Positions 50,879-60,742 of a stretch of DNA of 64,000 nt are shown here, piece by piece (positions within the stretch are counted from its first letter, which is position 1; the number at the start of each line of letters is the position of its first letter). This DNA comes from Ornatilinea apprima (lineage in GTDB: Bacteria; Chloroflexota; Anaerolineae; Anaerolineales; Anaerolineaceae): the NCBI RefSeq assembly GCF_001306115.1, contig NZ_LGCL01000024.1, positions 124,001 to 188,000 on the forward strand, given 5' to 3'. A program made the translations under genes and the position numbers. The notes beneath the pieces are model-generated. The model saw nothing but the letters and a program-made list of their open reading frames with translations, ran no database searches and had not been told where the DNA came from.

Positions 50879-51880
50879 CTAATCGGGGGTTAACCAATCC
50901 ACCACCCGCTGCCAGAAACTTTCAAGATTGCTCCAAAGCGAGTTTGGCGGTGTTTGGGTGCCGGTAACCGCTACCGGCAGGGTGGCCTGAGACGCCATTC
51001 GTTCATCCGGCACATCGAAGGGGGCAAAATAACTGCTGCGCGTTGGCCACCAGCGCGGGCGGCGGGTGTTCTCTGGGGTCGGCTCAACCGGCGCGGAGGT
51101 AGGCTGCACCGGCGCGCTGGTCGGCGCAGGCGGCGGGCTGGTCGGCGCTGGCGGTTGAGTCGGCGCCTGGGTGGGTGCCTGAGTTGGCACTCGGGAAGGC
51201 ACTGCAGTGGGGGGAACCGGCGTACTGGTGGGCCACCAGCGCGGCGTCCAGATCGGCGTCCAATACGGCCAACTCCACTGGCTGGTGGCGGTTGGCGCCG
51301 GTTTGGTGGCGCTGGGCGCGATGATGATGCTGGTTGGCACGGCCTGGGTGGCGGTTGGTTTTATGGATGTCGGCGTGGCGTTCACCACCTGGGTGGGCGG
51401 CACGGACGTGCTGCTGGGAGCCGCCTGAGTGGGTTGGGACTGTGATGTGGCAGTAGCGGCCGGAGGCGCCGCGGTGGGCGGCGCTGGCTTCTGCTCCTGC
51501 TGGTCATCGTCGTCATCTTCTTCCCGTGGGGTCGCGGTGGGATCAATGCGCCGCGGCGTTACAGTGGGAACCGGCGTCTCCAGGTTTTGCAGCACTTCAC
51601 TTACCTGCTCTTCCTGGGCGGCCGCGTCGGCCAGAGCTTCTTCCACCAGTTCCATGCGCACCGCGGGGACCACATATTCGCGCAGGTCCGCGCTGTAGTT
51701 GGCCACTAGCCCCGAATGCAGGCTGACCGGCAGTTCGGTTGCGCCAAGCGCGTTGGTGCGGTTGGGGTTAAACAACAGCCAGGCGATCAGCGCCAGCCCG
51801 GCGGCCAGCACCAGTAAGATCATCATGCGCCAAAAAGATGGCATGTGCGCTTCATTCGTCCGTTTCATGTTCCGCTGCAT
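50879..51880 (-). CDS. Single-pass membrane protein with long Pro/Thr-rich stalk
   Basis: The 333-residue protein has one N-terminal membrane helix (about 16-36) and an outer region. This includes a short folded-looking segment (LHSGLVANYSADLREYVV), an acidic run EEDDDDDQQEQ, and a Pro/Thr/Ala stalk of about 180 residues. The stalk has aromatic repeats such as WPYWTPIWTPRWWP and PTQAPTQAPTQPP. A final amphipathic tail is FWQRVVDWLTPD. Low-complexity stalks are common in cell-surface proteins. Function unknown. The ATG at 51880 overlaps the upstream cyclase gene by 29 bases, so they are coupled; GAGGA stands 8 bases ahead. Confidence 0.7.
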   Translation of the reverse strand: MQRNMKRTNEAHMPSFWRMMILLVLAAGLALIAWLLFNPNRTNALGATELPVSLHSGLVANYSADLREYVVPAVRMELVEEALADAAAQEEQVSEVLQNLETPVPTVTPRRIDPTATPREEDDDDDQQEQKPAPPTAAPPAATATSQSQPTQAAPSSTSVPPTQVVNATPTSIKPTATQAVPTSIIIAPSATKPAPTATSQWSWPYWTPIWTPRWWPTSTPVPPTAVPSRVPTQAPTQAPTQPPAPTSPPPAPTSAPVQPTSAPVEPTPENTRRPRWWPTRSSYFAPFDVPDERMASQATLPVAVTGTQTPPNSLWSNLESFWQRVVDWLTPD

Positions 51881-54101
51881 CCTGCACGTCCTCTACCTTT
51901 ATTATCGGCTCGGGGGGCAGCAATCTGAAGACTTCCAGCTGCTCCACTTTGCCTTTTACGGTAAATTGACCTAATGACCAGAGTGAAAAATGCATGCGCT
52001 GGTTTTCTCCCAGGGCGTCCCAGGTGGCGCTGCTAATCAGAATGCCGCTGTTCTCAATCAAGTCGCGGGTCAGCGCCTCGAGGCGCTGAGTGGTGTTAAC
52101 CGTGTCGCCAATGATGGTGTAATGAATCCGGTCCGAACTGCCCAGGCCGCCGGCCATCACCGGGCCAGTATGCACGCCGATGCCGGTATGGAAGGGCGGC
52201 AAACCCTGGTCTTCGCGCTGGCGGTTAAATTCCTCAATCGATTGGATCATCTCCATCGCCGCCTGGCAGGCATCTTGCGCGCTTTCGGCGGGCGTCTGCG
52301 GCACCGGTAAAATACCAAAGAAGGCCAACATGGCGTCGCCGTCGAATTTATTTACCACACCGCCGTGCGCCGTAACAATCGGCACCAGGCGGCCAAAATA
52401 TTCATTCAACCAGGCAAACAGCAAAGCCGGCTCAGTTTGGGCGGAAATGGGTGTGAAGCCGCGAATATCGGCCATAATCACGGTGGCCACCGCCTGCTGA
52501 CCGGCCAGGCGCAGGTCGCCAGAGGAGAATGTCTCGCGCAGCTGCTCGCGCACGGCCGGCGATACGGTGCGCCCCAGCAGGTCGCGGTAGATCACACCTT
52601 CCTGCAATCCGGCAATCATATAATTAAACGAATGCGCCAGAGCGGTGAGTTCGTCGTCGCCTTTGGCTTCCACTTTCACTTCCAGGTTGCCGCGCGCCAC
52701 CTCACCGGTAGCCGCCACCAGCCGCTCGAGGGGCGCGGTGATCAGGCGCGCCAGGTATGAGCCAACCAGCACTACCAGCAAAATAGCCCCGGCTACCAAT
52801 CCAAAAATTTGCAGGCGGGTTACCTGGCTGGTGCGCACCAAAAAGGCCTGCGCCAGCGAAACACCCAGCACGCCCACATCGCTGCCACCGCGCACCTCCC
52901 AAGGGCCCAGCAACTCGTTGTAGGTTATGCTGGCGGCGCGCAGCTCGCGCAGCGGGGCCGATTCTCCCTGGCGCAGCAGCACGGTTTGCACTTCATCACC
53001 GGGCAGGTTCAGGTCAGCCTGGGGGGCAGAAAGCGTGCTAGCCAGGGCCGCGCCTTGCAAATCATAAACGGTGATCTCGGCCAGGGTTTCCTGCTTCATT
53101 TCGCGGGTCAGGGTGTTCAGCGAGCGGCCCACCAGCAGCACACCAATCACCTGGTTGCGCTCGTCATAGACCGGGCCGCTCATGTACAGGTAGATGCCCT
53201 GCTCGGTGATGGCCAGCCCGGCGAATTTATCGCCCAACTCGTCCTGCCGGCCTTCCAGAACCGCCTGCACAAACGGCAGCGTCTGGAAAATTGCTTCGCT
53301 GCTGGAGAAAATGTATTCTCCGGCAGCCGCGCCGGGCGCGCGGCGCATGGAAAGCAGGCTGATTCCCTGCGTGTTGAGCACTTCCACGGCCTCTTCTTGG
53401 GCGTTTACCGCCAGCGGCAGGGTCAGCTCGCGCAGGGCTTCGGCGTTTCGGTCGCGCACGGCATCAATCATGCCCTGCGTGTTGGCAATCAGACGCAGGG
53501 TGGCTAGCATACTTTCTTCCTTGCGCACCATCCAATCAGCGGCCTGCAGGCGGGTTTCCACCAATTGATTGAGGTAGCGGTCTTGCACCGACTCTAACAC
53601 CACCTGGCTGACAATGTAAGCCCCGGCCAAAGCAAACAGCAGGGCGAGGATGACATACGGAATGGTGATTTTGAAACGCACCGGCGTGCGCACGCGCTGG
53701 CTGGCGGTGGGCACATCCACCGCCGCGCTGCGCTGCACGGCAACCAGCCCGGCTTTCACCAGGGCGCGTTCGAGCCACAATTTATCAAAGGGCTGGCGCA
53801 CAATCACATCGCAGCCCTGCTCGCGGGCGAACATTTCGCGCGGCAGATCGGGGTAACTTTGCGTGAGAATCAGGCGGATGGAAGGGTATTTTTCGCGCAC
53901 CTGCTGGATAAAAGCGCGCCATTCTGCCTGGGGAAAATCCATCTCCAGCAGAATCAGGTCAAACGTCATTTGGCTGAGCAGCCCCTCAGCCTGTTTGAAC
54001 TGCCAGGCCTGCCATACCGCGTCTCCGCGCTGCTTAAAGAAGCGCGTGAGGGCGCGCGCAGGCCTGGTCTCTTTTTGCAACAATAAAACCTGAAGCGACA
54101 T
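51852..54101 (-). CDS. Receiver-sensor-HAMP-class III nucleotidyl cyclase
   Basis: The 749-residue protein has in order: a receiver-like domain (1-118), a membrane helix (about 150-172), an outer Cache-like sensor domain, a second helix, a HAMP domain (ITAPLERLVAATGEVARGNL) and a class III cyclase domain (from about 530). In the cyclase, MADIRGFTPIS and FDGDAMLAFFG supply both metal Asp residues, VNKFDGD the adenine-contacting Lys, and IGDTVNTTQRLEAL the transition-state residues, which suggests an active adenylate cyclase. The receiver lacks its phosphoacceptor: Glu (LILLEMDFP) replaces Asp and Gln (VRQPF) replaces Lys. Outside signals should set cAMP output. Confidence 0.88.
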   Translation of the reverse strand: MSLQVLLLQKETRPARALTRFFKQRGDAVWQAWQFKQAEGLLSQMTFDLILLEMDFPQAEWRAFIQQVREKYPSIRLILTQSYPDLPREMFAREQGCDVIVRQPFDKLWLERALVKAGLVAVQRSAAVDVPTASQRVRTPVRFKITIPYVILALLFALAGAYIVSQVVLESVQDRYLNQLVETRLQAADWMVRKEESMLATLRLIANTQGMIDAVRDRNAEALRELTLPLAVNAQEEAVEVLNTQGISLLSMRRAPGAAAGEYIFSSSEAIFQTLPFVQAVLEGRQDELGDKFAGLAITEQGIYLYMSGPVYDERNQVIGVLLVGRSLNTLTREMKQETLAEITVYDLQGAALASTLSAPQADLNLPGDEVQTVLLRQGESAPLRELRAASITYNELLGPWEVRGGSDVGVLGVSLAQAFLVRTSQVTRLQIFGLVAGAILLVVLVGSYLARLITAPLERLVAATGEVARGNLEVKVEAKGDDELTALAHSFNYMIAGLQEGVIYRDLLGRTVSPAVREQLRETFSSGDLRLAGQQAVATVIMADIRGFTPISAQTEPALLFAWLNEYFGRLVPIVTAHGGVVNKFDGDAMLAFFGILPVPQTPAESAQDACQAAMEMIQSIEEFNRQREDQGLPPFHTGIGVHTGPVMAGGLGSSDRIHYTIIGDTVNTTQRLEALTRDLIENSGILISSATWDALGENQRMHFSLWSLGQFTVKGKVEQLEVFRLLPPEPIIKVEDVQDAAEHETDE

Positions 54102-54154
54102 CGGCGGCTTCTCTCACTCCGAGGGTGGGTACAAGGGGATTGAGGAAGGCGCGA

Positions 54155-55810
54155 TCACATAAGGTATTCGCGTAAATTGCGGCTGCGGGTGGGGTGGCGC
54201 AGCTTGCGCAGCGCTTTGGCTTCGATCTGGCGAATCCGCTCGCGGGTTACATTGAAGTACCGACTGACTTCTTCCAGGGTGTGATCCTTGCCATCAATCA
54301 ATCCAAATCGCAATTCCAATACCTGGCGCTCGCGCTCTGAAAGGGCGGCCAGAGCGTTTTGCACCTGCTCGCGCAGCATTTCGCGAGCGGCAGCATCCAT
54401 TGGCTCAAGAGCGTCGTCGTCTTCAATGAAATCGCCCAGCGAGGAGCTGTCCTCATCGCCCACCGGGCGCTCAAGCGAAATGGGTTCTTCGGCAGACTGT
54501 AAAACCCGCTGCACTTTGGCAGTCGCCCACATCCAGCGCCGCTGGGTTTCCAGGTCAAGGGTCAAGTCGTCTTTGATGGCGCGCTTGATGCGGATGGTAT
54601 CCTCTTCCGAGAGGAAGCCCGCTTCGAGCGCCAGTTCTTCGTTGGTTGGTTCGCGGCCCAGTTTTTGCACCATCTGGCGTTGCATGCGCAGCAGGCGGGT
54701 GATGGCCTCGAACAGGTGCACCGGAATGCGAATGGTGCGCGCCTGCTCGGCGATGTAGCGGCTGATGGATTGGCGAATCCACCAGGTGGCATATGTAGAA
54801 AACTTGAAGCCGCGGGTGGGGTCAAACTTGGTCACCGCGCGCAGCAGGCCAAGGTTGCCTTCTTGGATCAGATCCAAAAAGGAAATGCCGCGTCCCAAAT
54901 AGCGCTTGGCAATGCTTACCACCAGGCGCAGGTTGGCGCGGATGAGGGCCTGGTTGGCCTCTTCGGCGCGCCAGTGAATGCGCTCCACTTCGATTTCCAA
55001 TTCATCTTCTGAGGGCAGGCTGGCTTCAAGGAAATCCATTCCGGGCAGCTCACCTGATTCTTGCAGCGCGTCCATCAGGCGCGCGGCGGTTTTGGGCGGC
55101 AGCATATACAACCCCAGAAAGACGACAAACATCTGGCCAACCATGCTGTCCCACACCGCGTCGCGGCCCCACATACCATTATCGAGGTAGGCGCGCAGGT
55201 ACGAGGGCGCGTCTGACTGCCAGCTGCGCTGCAAGAGCTGCGCCTCTGAAAGCGTAAGCGCCAGGTCTGGCACAGCGCCCATGTCGATATCAGTTACTTC
55301 CTTCTCCACATTTTGCCAGGCGGTGTGCATTTTTTGCAGCACCTCCAGGTAAATCTGGTGGAAATGGTCGGGCTGGCGGGTTTTCGGCTTGGACTGCTTA
55401 TCGAGGCTTTCGATCAGGCGCTCCGCTTCAATGCGCGTGGCCAGGCGAAACTCCGATTCCGCATCCAGCAGGTTGATCTGCCCAATCTCCTTCAGGTACA
55501 GGCGCACCGGGTCTTCGGAAAGCTCCATCGCCAGCGAAGGGTCTTCGAGGATTTCGATGGGGTCTTCAATGGTAAGCTCTTCGCTTTCAGCCTCGATGGC
55601 GGCTGGCCAATCGTCATCCGAAGCGGCGTCTTCGGATGGAACCACGGCGCGCGCCGCCCCCGCCTTGCCTTTGGCCGGACGGGCGACTTTCTTGGTAGGC
55701 TTACGGCCCCGCGTGGAGCCATTCTCTACAGGGGTGTTCTCCTGGTTGAGCAGGTCCTGCGGATTTTCAGACGGATCGGTAAGATTTGAGGGCGGTTTCT
55801 TTCTGGGCAT
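54155..55810 (-). CDS. rpoD: RNA polymerase primary sigma factor
   Basis: The 551-residue sigma factor has a basic, low-complexity N-terminus, region 1.2 ([20 protein letters not shown]), and the region 2 core [20 protein letters not shown] with [20 protein letters not shown] and [20 protein letters not shown]. Region 3 and region 4.2 follow, with [20 protein letters not shown] and a C-terminal [13 protein letters not shown]. Region 4 sets recognition of TTGACA. This is the housekeeping sigma, in line with the strong TTGACA/TATAAT promoters seen elsewhere in this window. It lies 25 bases after dnaG. Confidence 0.95.
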   Translation of the reverse strand: MPRKKPPSNLTDPSENPQDLLNQENTPVENGSTRGRKPTKKVARPAKGKAGAARAVVPSEDAASDDDWPAAIEAESEELTIEDPIEILEDPSLAMELSEDPVRLYLKEIGQINLLDAESEFRLATRIEAERLIESLDKQSKPKTRQPDHFHQIYLEVLQKMHTAWQNVEKEVTDIDMGAVPDLALTLSEAQLLQRSWQSDAPSYLRAYLDNGMWGRDAVWDSMVGQMFVVFLGLYMLPPKTAARLMDALQESGELPGMDFLEASLPSEDELEIEVERIHWRAEEANQALIRANLRLVVSIAKRYLGRGISFLDLIQEGNLGLLRAVTKFDPTRGFKFSTYATWWIRQSISRYIAEQARTIRIPVHLFEAITRLLRMQRQMVQKLGREPTNEELALEAGFLSEEDTIRIKRAIKDDLTLDLETQRRWMWATAKVQRVLQSAEEPISLERPVGDEDSSSLGDFIEDDDALEPMDAAAREMLREQVQNALAALSERERQVLELRFGLIDGKDHTLEEVSRYFNVTRERIRQIEAKALRKLRHPTRSRNLREYLM

Positions 55811-55835
55811 GTTTTAACTATACCATGATTTGGAT

Positions 55836-57728
55836 TTAGTCCACCTGCAAGGGACGGGCAAATGCCGCATCGAGGCGCGCTTTGGTGAGGGCAATCTGCC
55901 CCACTTGCTGTTGAAACGTCTCTCCGCGAAATTCCGGCTCCAAAAACTGCAGCTGGTTGATCTGATCGCTGATGCGAATTTTCCGCAAATCCAAAATACT
56001 GTGAAACAAATCTTCCAAAAGCTTGTCGGGCTGCGGTTCGCCTTTCTCCAGGGGCGCGCGCAGCGCTTCATAACGCTCCTGCAGCTCATCCGGCAGGCGC
56101 CGCTCAATGTAGGGCTGCGGGTCATGTTCGGCCTGCACCACCGACTGCTGAACCAGCTCCACCAGCCCTTGCAGTTCGGTGTCGTCAAAATCCTGGCTGC
56201 TCAGGCGCGCCAGGCCGCTGTCTTGCAGGTTCAGATCGAGCTTAAAGAGCATCTCCGGCATGCGCAGCAGCAGGCTGACAATGTGGCGCTCCAGGCGGTG
56301 AGCGCGCAGCGCGCTGCCTTCCAGGGCCGGGGCGGCGTCGGGCGGCGAGGCAGCCGGGCGCGAGGCGCGCCGGCGCACCGCTCCAGAAGCAGCGGCGACG
56401 CGCGCGCCAACCAGGGCGCGTTCATCAATCTTCAGCAGGCGCGCCAGGCGCTGGCGGTAAGCCTCGCGCTCCACCGGGTTGGGCACATCCTCAATCAACG
56501 GCTGGATCTGAGAGGCAATTTCCGCTTTAGTTTTCGGGTCGTCCACGTCGCGCTGGGCGGCCAGGGTTTCCATCACATGAATCAGAATCGGTTTGGCCGC
56601 CTCCACAATCCGCTGCCATTCCTGCGGATCGCGCAGCACCACCTCATCCGGGTCCAGACCTTCGGGCAGGGTGGTCACGCGCAGATCGGCCTGCAGTCGC
56701 GCCTCGTGACGCAGCAAACCGCGCGCGTCAAAGGAAAGTTCATCGCTGCGGTCAAGCGTCTGGCGGGCAATTTCCAGGCCGCGCAGAGTAGCTTTTTCTC
56801 CGGCGGCGTCAGGGTCGAGGGCCAGCACAATCCGCCGCGTGTAGCGTTTCAACTGGCGCAGCTGGTCTTCAGTGAGGGCGGTGCCCATTGGCGACACCAG
56901 ATTGGTAAACCCGGCCTGGTGCGGCACAATCACGTCCATGTAGCCTTCCACAATCACCACCTGGTCCAGAGCGCGGATCGACTTGCGCGCGCGGTCCAGC
57001 CCGTAAAGCAGGCGGCCTTTGTCGAACAGGTCAGATTGGGGCGAGTTGAGGTATTTGGGCATGTCATCGGGGTTGAGGGCGCGCGCGCCAAAACCGGCCA
57101 TGCCGCCGCGCGCGTCGCGGATGGCAAAGAGAATGCGGTTGCGAAAGCGGTCGTAGACGCTTTCGCCGCGCCCTTCGCTGAGCAGGCCGGCCTGCATCAT
57201 CTCTTCCACACTGTAGCCCTTGTTTTTGAAATGGTTGAGGGCGGCATCCCAGCTTTCGGGGGCATAGCCCAGGCCAAACACCTCTATCGTTTCGGCCTGC
57301 AGGCCGCGCTTTTGCAGGTAGGCGCGCGCCGGCGCGCCGGCCTCGCTTTGCAGCAGCTGGTGGCGATAGAAAATCACCGCCTCTTCCAGCAGATTGCGCA
57401 GCCGGTCGAGATGGTCATCGTGTTCCTGTCTTTCGGGGGTTTGCGGCTCCAACTCCACACCGGCGCGCAAAGCCAGGTTCTGCAGCGCCTCGCGAAAATC
57501 CCAGCCCTCTTTCTTCATTACAAACTTGAAGATATCGCCGCCTTCATTGCACTCGCCGAAGCAGCGCCAGGTGCCTGAATCGGGAAAGACCACGAACGCG
57601 GGGGTGCGGGTGTTGGTGTGAAAAGGGCAGAAACCTGTATAGTTACGGCCTGCCCGCCGCAATTTTACCGACTCCGAAACCAGATCAACGATATCGATTC
57701 GAGCCTTGATCTCATCTATGACAGACAT
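55836..57728 (-). CDS. dnaG: DNA primase DnaG
   Basis: The 630-residue primase has the N-terminal zinc finger (CPFHTNTRTPAFVVFPDSG followed by WRCFGECNEGGD, a CHC2 pattern). The TOPRIM/catalytic core follows (EGYMDVIVPHQAGF with acidic residues, SPMGTALTEDQLRQLK and LALDPDAAGEKA). A helical C-terminal region would bind DnaB. It makes RNA primers for replication. The ATG at 57728 has GGGAAGGG upstream and is preferred over an in-frame Met seven codons earlier. rpoD follows 25 bases downstream, as in the common primase-sigma macrooperon; rpsU is absent. Confidence 0.95.
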   Translation of the reverse strand: MSVIDEIKARIDIVDLVSESVKLRRAGRNYTGFCPFHTNTRTPAFVVFPDSGTWRCFGECNEGGDIFKFVMKKEGWDFREALQNLALRAGVELEPQTPERQEHDDHLDRLRNLLEEAVIFYRHQLLQSEAGAPARAYLQKRGLQAETIEVFGLGYAPESWDAALNHFKNKGYSVEEMMQAGLLSEGRGESVYDRFRNRILFAIRDARGGMAGFGARALNPDDMPKYLNSPQSDLFDKGRLLYGLDRARKSIRALDQVVIVEGYMDVIVPHQAGFTNLVSPMGTALTEDQLRQLKRYTRRIVLALDPDAAGEKATLRGLEIARQTLDRSDELSFDARGLLRHEARLQADLRVTTLPEGLDPDEVVLRDPQEWQRIVEAAKPILIHVMETLAAQRDVDDPKTKAEIASQIQPLIEDVPNPVEREAYRQRLARLLKIDERALVGARVAAASGAVRRRASRPAASPPDAAPALEGSALRAHRLERHIVSLLLRMPEMLFKLDLNLQDSGLARLSSQDFDDTELQGLVELVQQSVVQAEHDPQPYIERRLPDELQERYEALRAPLEKGEPQPDKLLEDLFHSILDLRKIRISDQINQLQFLEPEFRGETFQQQVGQIALTKARLDAAFARPLQVD

Positions 57729-57863
57729 GCTCACCCTTCCCCGCGCCATATCTGCACTGCGGGGTAAGAGGTATTATAGATTCGCTGCGCCGCGCCCGCA
57801 AGTGAGCGAATATTAGAAAATACTTACCTTGCGCCCCTTCCATCACGCCGTTGCAAAGACAAT

Positions 57864-57892
57864 TTGTGCCTGGCGGTATTAATCGCTATACT
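57864..57892 (+). promoter_or_regulatory. Promoter of the beta-propeller lipoprotein gene
   Basis: -35 TTGTGC (57864-57869), spacer 17, -10 TATACT (57887-57892). Start near 57899, leader about 60 bases to the ATG at 57958. Confidence 0.6.
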
Positions 57893-57957
57893 AAAACATG
57901 AGGTCTGCCGCGCGGGCGGCAGCCTGAAACGCCATTAACATTCAAACGGTGAAGCGT

Positions 57958-59403
57958 ATGAAGAAGAAAACTCCCATCCTCCTGCTGGTCTGCTGCGCGC
58001 TGCTGCTGATCAGCGTTTCCTGCGCCAGCTTGCCCATCCCCGGCCTGTCGCCCTCTGCCCCCAACCAGCCCGCCTCTGGCGAGCCAGCCGGCGAGATTCA
58101 ACCCGTCTCGACCAACGCCGAAGGCGGCCTCACGCTGGCCACCAGCACCCCCAAACCACTGGTGCTGCAGTCGCCCACCCCGCCCGCGCCCGGCCAACCC
58201 GAACCGGCCGCCCTGGACGTGTGGGCTTACAACCGCCTCGACCAGAAGCTGATCGGCCTGGACGCGCGCACCTTTGAGCTGAAAAACGAATTGATTATGG
58301 ACGGCGAGCCGGGCGGCGTGGCCGTCACCGAACAGGGCGCCTGGGTGCTGGACGTGAGCGGTAACCGCATTCTGCGCATTGACCCCGCCACCAACAGCGT
58401 GGCCGCCACCTTGCTGGCGCCCGGCTTTAAGCTGCGCGCCATCGCCGCCGGTGAAGGCTCGGTGTGGGTGGGCGTGGAAGAAGTGCCCCTGGAAGGCGCG
58501 GCCAGCGCCACCCCGCTGGGCGGTGTGCTGCGCCTTAACCCCGGCAGCGACGAGATTTCGCAGTACATCGAAACCTCTGCCCCGGTAACCGATTTCGCCT
58601 TCCGCCCCGGCGAGGTGTGGATCATCTCCACCAGTCAGGGCTTTAACACCCTCAGCCAGATCGACCCGGCCACCAACACCGTATCCACGCGCGGCGACTC
58701 GTCCATCTGGTACGAAACCAGCCACATCTCTGCCAACGCCTACGGCCTGTGGCTGATCAACACCACCGCCCCCAACACCGTCCAGCAGATCGACCTGACC
58801 AGCGGCAACCTGCTTTCGGCCACCAAGCTCGACCGCGTGCCCGGCACGGCGCGCGACATTGTGGCCTCGCAAGACGCAGTGTGGGTGCTGATGGATAACG
58901 GCACCGTGGCGCGCTTTGACCCGCAGCGCCTGGAAGTCTATTCCATCATTCCGGTGGCCAGCTTTGTGGATGAAATTTTCGCCCAAAGCGGCGCGATCTA
59001 CGTCTCCAGCCAGTTTGAGGGCAAAATCTTCCGCGTGGATGTGGCCCAAAACCGCGTCAGCGCCAATTTTGTAACCGGCCAGGCGATGCCCACCCCTACC
59101 CCCACCGCCGCGCCCACCAAACCGGCTTACGGCGCTTGCGACGCGGCCTACCTCTCGCGCCTGCACGTTGGCGACAAAGCCAGAGTCAAAGAGATTCCAC
59201 CCCAGGCCAACCGCGTGCGCTCTGAGCCGAACATTGAGGCTGAAACGCTGGGCTACATTCAACCCGGCGTTGGCATGACCATTCTGGAAGGGCCGCAATG
59301 CTCCAACAACTGGGTCTGGTGGAAAGTGGAAGCCGACACCGGCCTGGTGGGCTGGACCGCCGAAGGCGACGAAAAAGGCTATTGGCTCGAAGTGATCCCG
59401 TAA
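57958..59403 (+). CDS. Lipoprotein with beta-propeller-like and SH3 domains
   Basis: The 481-residue protein has a signal with VCCALLLISVSCA (lipobox near the second or third Cys) and a Pro/Ser-rich linker. A central region has repeats of G.VWV..V.G....IDPATN..V..I, as in WVLDVSGNRILRIDPATN and SQIDPATNTVSTRG; such blades fit a seven-bladed propeller of the YVTN/NHL kind. The C-terminus from about 390 is an SH3-like domain (RVKEIPPQANRVRSEPNIEA, GYIQPGVGMTILEGPQC). It probably binds ligands on the cell surface. An in-frame GTG 3 codons upstream is an alternative start. Confidence 0.78.
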   Translation: MKKKTPILLLVCCALLLISVSCASLPIPGLSPSAPNQPASGEPAGEIQPVSTNAEGGLTLATSTPKPLVLQSPTPPAPGQPEPAALDVWAYNRLDQKLIGLDARTFELKNELIMDGEPGGVAVTEQGAWVLDVSGNRILRIDPATNSVAATLLAPGFKLRAIAAGEGSVWVGVEEVPLEGAASATPLGGVLRLNPGSDEISQYIETSAPVTDFAFRPGEVWIISTSQGFNTLSQIDPATNTVSTRGDSSIWYETSHISANAYGLWLINTTAPNTVQQIDLTSGNLLSATKLDRVPGTARDIVASQDAVWVLMDNGTVARFDPQRLEVYSIIPVASFVDEIFAQSGAIYVSSQFEGKIFRVDVAQNRVSANFVTGQAMPTPTPTAAPTKPAYGACDAAYLSRLHVGDKARVKEIPPQANRVRSEPNIEAETLGYIQPGVGMTILEGPQCSNNWVWWKVEADTGLVGWTAEGDEKGYWLEVIP

Positions 59404-59524
59404 GATGACAAATTATCAAAGCCTCTCTGATTTTACTTAAAAAGACAACTTTTCTAATTTGACATTGAATTACAATATACTATAATATAAATAGCCTCAT
59501 CTACCATGTGTAGAAAGAGATCTT

Positions 59525-59549
59525 TCATCGCCATCATTTATGGCGATGA
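59525..59549. repeat. Perfect hairpin spanning a stop codon
   Basis: TCATCGCCAT (59525-59534) and ATGGCGATGA (59540-59549) are perfect complements around CATTT. The stop codon of the minus-strand gene at 59538 lies in the loop. It may act as a terminator or protect the mRNA end, but there is no T run. Confidence 0.6.
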
Positions 59550-60035
59550 ATGCATTAAAATCCGATTTCTGTATTTATCTTTCAATTGAGACTTTGTTCT
59601 ACTCCCATCGACATGAAAAGCAGTTACCAGAAACGCAATAACTCTATTTCCAATGTGCTTTTTTTCTAGAATAATCACATAATCAAAATTCTCTAGCCAA
59701 ACATAGGTTCGTATTTTTTTATTTTCTTGGTAATCCCATTTTAAAATGATCGGATCACCAGAATTGTTGATACTAGGTCCACACCAAGGTAATCTCTCTG
59801 ATCTTCGAAAATCGGGTATTCTATTAAACGGTTTTCCCTTGGTGGTTATATGCCAAAAACCCTCTGGATAATTGCCATCAATTTTTCTCTTGTCCCACCA
59901 AACTTCAAGTCCCTCATAATATGGTTTACCAATTTCAAAGTCTCGGCAAAAGATTTCAAATAATTCAATTATTTTCTTTTCCCAATTACCATCCATATTT
60001 ATGATTTCTGGAAGCCAAAATGGTCTATTACACAT
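59538..60035 (-). CDS. AT-rich hypothetical protein, DUF3800 partner
   Basis: The 165-residue protein is coded in DNA of much lower GC content than the flanks. Visible motifs are GFWHITTKGKPFNRIPDFRR, SERLPWCGPSI, and a beta-rich C-terminus (YVIILEKKHIGNRVIAFLVT, AFHVDG). The HIT/RIPDFRR/ERLPW segment resembles that of proteins found beside DUF3800 genes, from memory; no enzyme function is known to me. Its ATG shares one base with the stop of the DUF3800 gene (TAATG), and AGGAG precedes it, so the two are a translationally coupled pair. Confidence 0.6.
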   Translation of the reverse strand: MCNRPFWLPEIINMDGNWEKKIIELFEIFCRDFEIGKPYYEGLEVWWDKRKIDGNYPEGFWHITTKGKPFNRIPDFRRSERLPWCGPSINNSGDPIILKWDYQENKKIRTYVWLENFDYVIILEKKHIGNRVIAFLVTAFHVDGSRTKSQLKDKYRNRILMHSSP

Positions 60036-60742
60036 TATCCATTCTCCTGCGCATTCCATTTAAAGAGATTGATTTTATCCGCTCTAAATAGCGTTTTTTC
60101 TGTTAGCTTATAACCTGATTTTCTGCGTATTAATTCAATTAATGATAATTTTGCTTGGCTTGTGGTCAGACCCCGATTCGCGTAACAAATAGCCCCTATG
60201 AATAAATCTGTCAATTGCATAATCTCAATTTCGTTGGATCGAACAATTTGGACTTTCTCAATAATATCCCTTGAAAAATCGAAAAGATTATTACACAAAA
60301 CATCATGTAATTTCGCGACCTTTATTGCGCTTCGAGTGTCCTTTATATCAACATAAATTTGATATTGGTTTTCCGGGTCAAATATTATCTTTAACATATC
60401 AAAATACATCTTATAATACCAATCATCATGTGTTTGGTTATAATCTTCATGGCGAAGTTTCGATTTATCCGGTACTATTAACGCGCGAAAGTGTAAGTGG
60501 TTATTTGAGAAGAAGTAGTTCACCAATTCTTGGTAAAAAACTAACTGAGCTGGAGAGACTTTTATCCATTTAGTCTCGAAAGTTACAGGAAAACCATGCT
60601 CGGTTTTTATTAACCGTAAATCATTGTTAATTTCTTTTACTTGACTCTTTGGACACCAAATAGCCCCTATTACCATAACTCTCGAAATATCATTTTGAAG
60701 ATAACAACTTTCATCACAATATATATTGTAGATTTTGCTCAT
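60035..60742 (-). CDS. DUF3800 protein
   Basis: The 235-residue protein starts YNIYCDESCYLQNDISRVMV, the DESG-like opening of the DUF3800 family, which has an RNase H-like fold; here Gly is replaced by Cys. Later motifs include VTFETKWIKVS and the acidic-helix region EIMQLTDLFIGAICYANRG with Asp, plus YIDIKDTR-like YVDIKDTRS. DUF3800 proteins are commonly found on mobile DNA and in defence islands. Coding DNA is AT-rich. The start is set by AGGAG at 6 bases. Confidence 0.8.
   Translation of the reverse strand: MSKIYNIYCDESCYLQNDISRVMVIGAIWCPKSQVKEINNDLRLIKTEHGFPVTFETKWIKVSPAQLVFYQELVNYFFSNNHLHFRALIVPDKSKLRHEDYNQTHDDWYYKMYFDMLKIIFDPENQYQIYVDIKDTRSAIKVAKLHDVLCNNLFDFSRDIIEKVQIVRSNEIEIMQLTDLFIGAICYANRGLTTSQAKLSLIELIRRKSGYKLTEKTLFRADKINLFKWNAQENG

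Noticed and set aside
57886..59298. Minus-strand open frame of 470 codons opposite the propeller lipoprotein
   Set aside because: Same antisense pattern; the plus-strand gene has promoter, signal peptide and domain repeats.
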